Shown: in pieces, positions 15,485 to 16,098 of the stretch
How the letters are laid out: every line of letters starts with the position of its first letter
Numbering within the stretch: the stretch's first letter is position 1
Assembly (NCBI GenBank): GCA_003978455.1
Contig: QNZT01000018.1
Coordinates: 1-16,098 of the forward strand
Direction: 5' to 3'
Length of the DNA: 16,098 nt
Source: Sulfurospirillum sp.
Lineage (GTDB): Bacteria > Campylobacterota > Campylobacteria > Campylobacterales > QNZT01
Notes under the pieces: generated by a model
Told to the model about the DNA's origin: nothing
Database searches by the model: none
The model's input: the letters and a program-made list of their open reading frames with translations, nothing else
Translations under genes and position numbers: made by a program

Positions 15485-16098
15485 TCAGTCCCGCAACAGA
15501 TCCGCCAGCAAACCGTTCCTCCGCTCAAACAGTGACGTCGCCTGTAAAATCTCCGCTTCATCAGGCTCTTTCAGACCATAGAGTCTGTTGAACTGCTCCA
15601 GCAAAGGGCTGAAGGTATCGCTTGTACCCGTAAAAAAGAGACGGTTGAGTTGCAGGGAGAGTTTCCCCAGTTGCTGCTGTTCCTCACTGCTGAGTCCTGA
15701 AGCAAAAAGCGTCGCGAAGTTCCCCTCTCCCAGCTTCGTAAACAGATCGCCGCCGGTACCGCCCTCCCCGCTGCCGAAGAGATTTGTCACCGCATGCGAG
15801 ATCACATAGGCGTTGAGTGCATCTTCGAGTTGCGACCGCTGTCCCGTTGCAGTTTCATCCGCAACACGCTTTGCATAGTCGGTAAAATAGTCATACACCC
15901 GGTTCAAGTCAGACGTCCCCGCACCCGGTGCCAGCAACTGCAACCGATCCTGCAACCCCTGCAGCTCCTTTTGCTGCGCATCCGTCAGATCGGAGGGCAC
16001 CCCGAAGGCGGTATCGAAAAAAGTATCGCTCTCGAAAATAGAAAAAAGTTTTTTCGCCTCGGCAGAAAAATCGACACTATCCACACTACCCTGCCGCA
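15485..16098 (-). CDS. Hypothetical protein, possibly 5'-truncated at the window edge
   Basis: I do not recognise a characterised family. A GTG at 16084 gives 199 residues and has AGGG four bases before it. The frame also stays open to the edge, where the last two visible bases (TG) could belong to an earlier start, so the true N-terminus is uncertain. The visible protein has no membrane segment or signal peptide. It starts with SVDFSAEAKKLFSIFESD and is mostly helical-looking, rich in Gln, Leu, Asp and Glu, with a Gly-rich linker (FGSGEGGTGGDLF) in the middle and further amphipathic helices after it. It converges on the HIT gene. Soluble or secreted and surface-associated roles are all open, and nothing in the visible context points to a function. 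Confidence 0.65.
   Translation of the reverse strand, partial: RQGSVDSVDFSAEAKKLFSIFESDTFFDTAFGVPSDLTDAQQKELQGLQDRLQLLAPGAGTSDLNRVYDYFTDYAKRVADETATGQRSQLEDALNAYVISHAVTNLFGSGEGGTGGDLFTKLGEGNFATLFASGLSSEEQQQLGKLSLQLNRLFFTGTSDTFSPLLEQFNRLYGLKEPDEAEILQATSLFERRNGLLADLLRD

Noticed and set aside
14989..15561. A 190-codon minus-strand open frame across the HIT gene
   Set aside because: It is antisense to the HIT gene and runs through the terminator hairpin; its Gly/Val/Asp/Phe-rich translation is the complement of the C-rich HIT codons.

Overview
The window looks like chromosomal DNA from a free-living member of the Campylobacterota (Epsilonproteobacteria), possibly near Sulfurovum or Sulfuricurvum. 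That placement rests on gene order (HIT protein diverging from pheS-pheT-aroA-ispH-rpsA-small membrane protein-serA, the order I recall from Campylobacter jejuni), on the type of protein sequences, and on a GC content that looks too high for Campylobacter or Helicobacter. The genus is a guess.

Right edge to centre: a hypothetical gene (15485 to the edge, minus strand, probably cut at its 5' end) converges on a small histidine-triad (HIT) protein gene (15040-15396, plus strand). A strong hairpin lies between them. A 140-base divergent region separates the HIT gene from a long minus-strand operon: pheS, pheT, aroA, ispH, rpsA, an 86-residue membrane-anchored protein, and serA. The genes are tightly packed: 4-base ATGA overlaps join pheS/pheT and pheT/aroA, aroA and ispH overlap by 11 bases, and the largest gap is 39 bases. 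The operon combines phenylalanyl-tRNA charging, the shikimate pathway, isoprenoid precursor synthesis, ribosomal protein S1 and serine synthesis. A hairpin after serA (5846-5867) probably ends it.

Centre to left edge: a second minus-strand operon encodes a complete tripartite RND efflux system in the order TolC-like outer-membrane channel, short periplasmic adaptor, inner-membrane pump. The pump is split into two genes of about 570 and 556 residues, each with six predicted membrane segments, joined by an ATGA overlap exactly where the two halves of an RND pump normally meet. The upstream half ends in a tail carrying six consecutive histidines. Its TM4 has a single aspartate (LVDAA), as in heavy-metal RND pumps, not the Asp-Asp pair of drug pumps. 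This split pump is the most unusual system in the window.

The first 118 bases carry no recognisable gene but are rich in short direct and inverted repeats, and may be the end of an intergenic repeat element. No rRNA, tRNA, CRISPR array, insertion sequence or prophage gene was seen.
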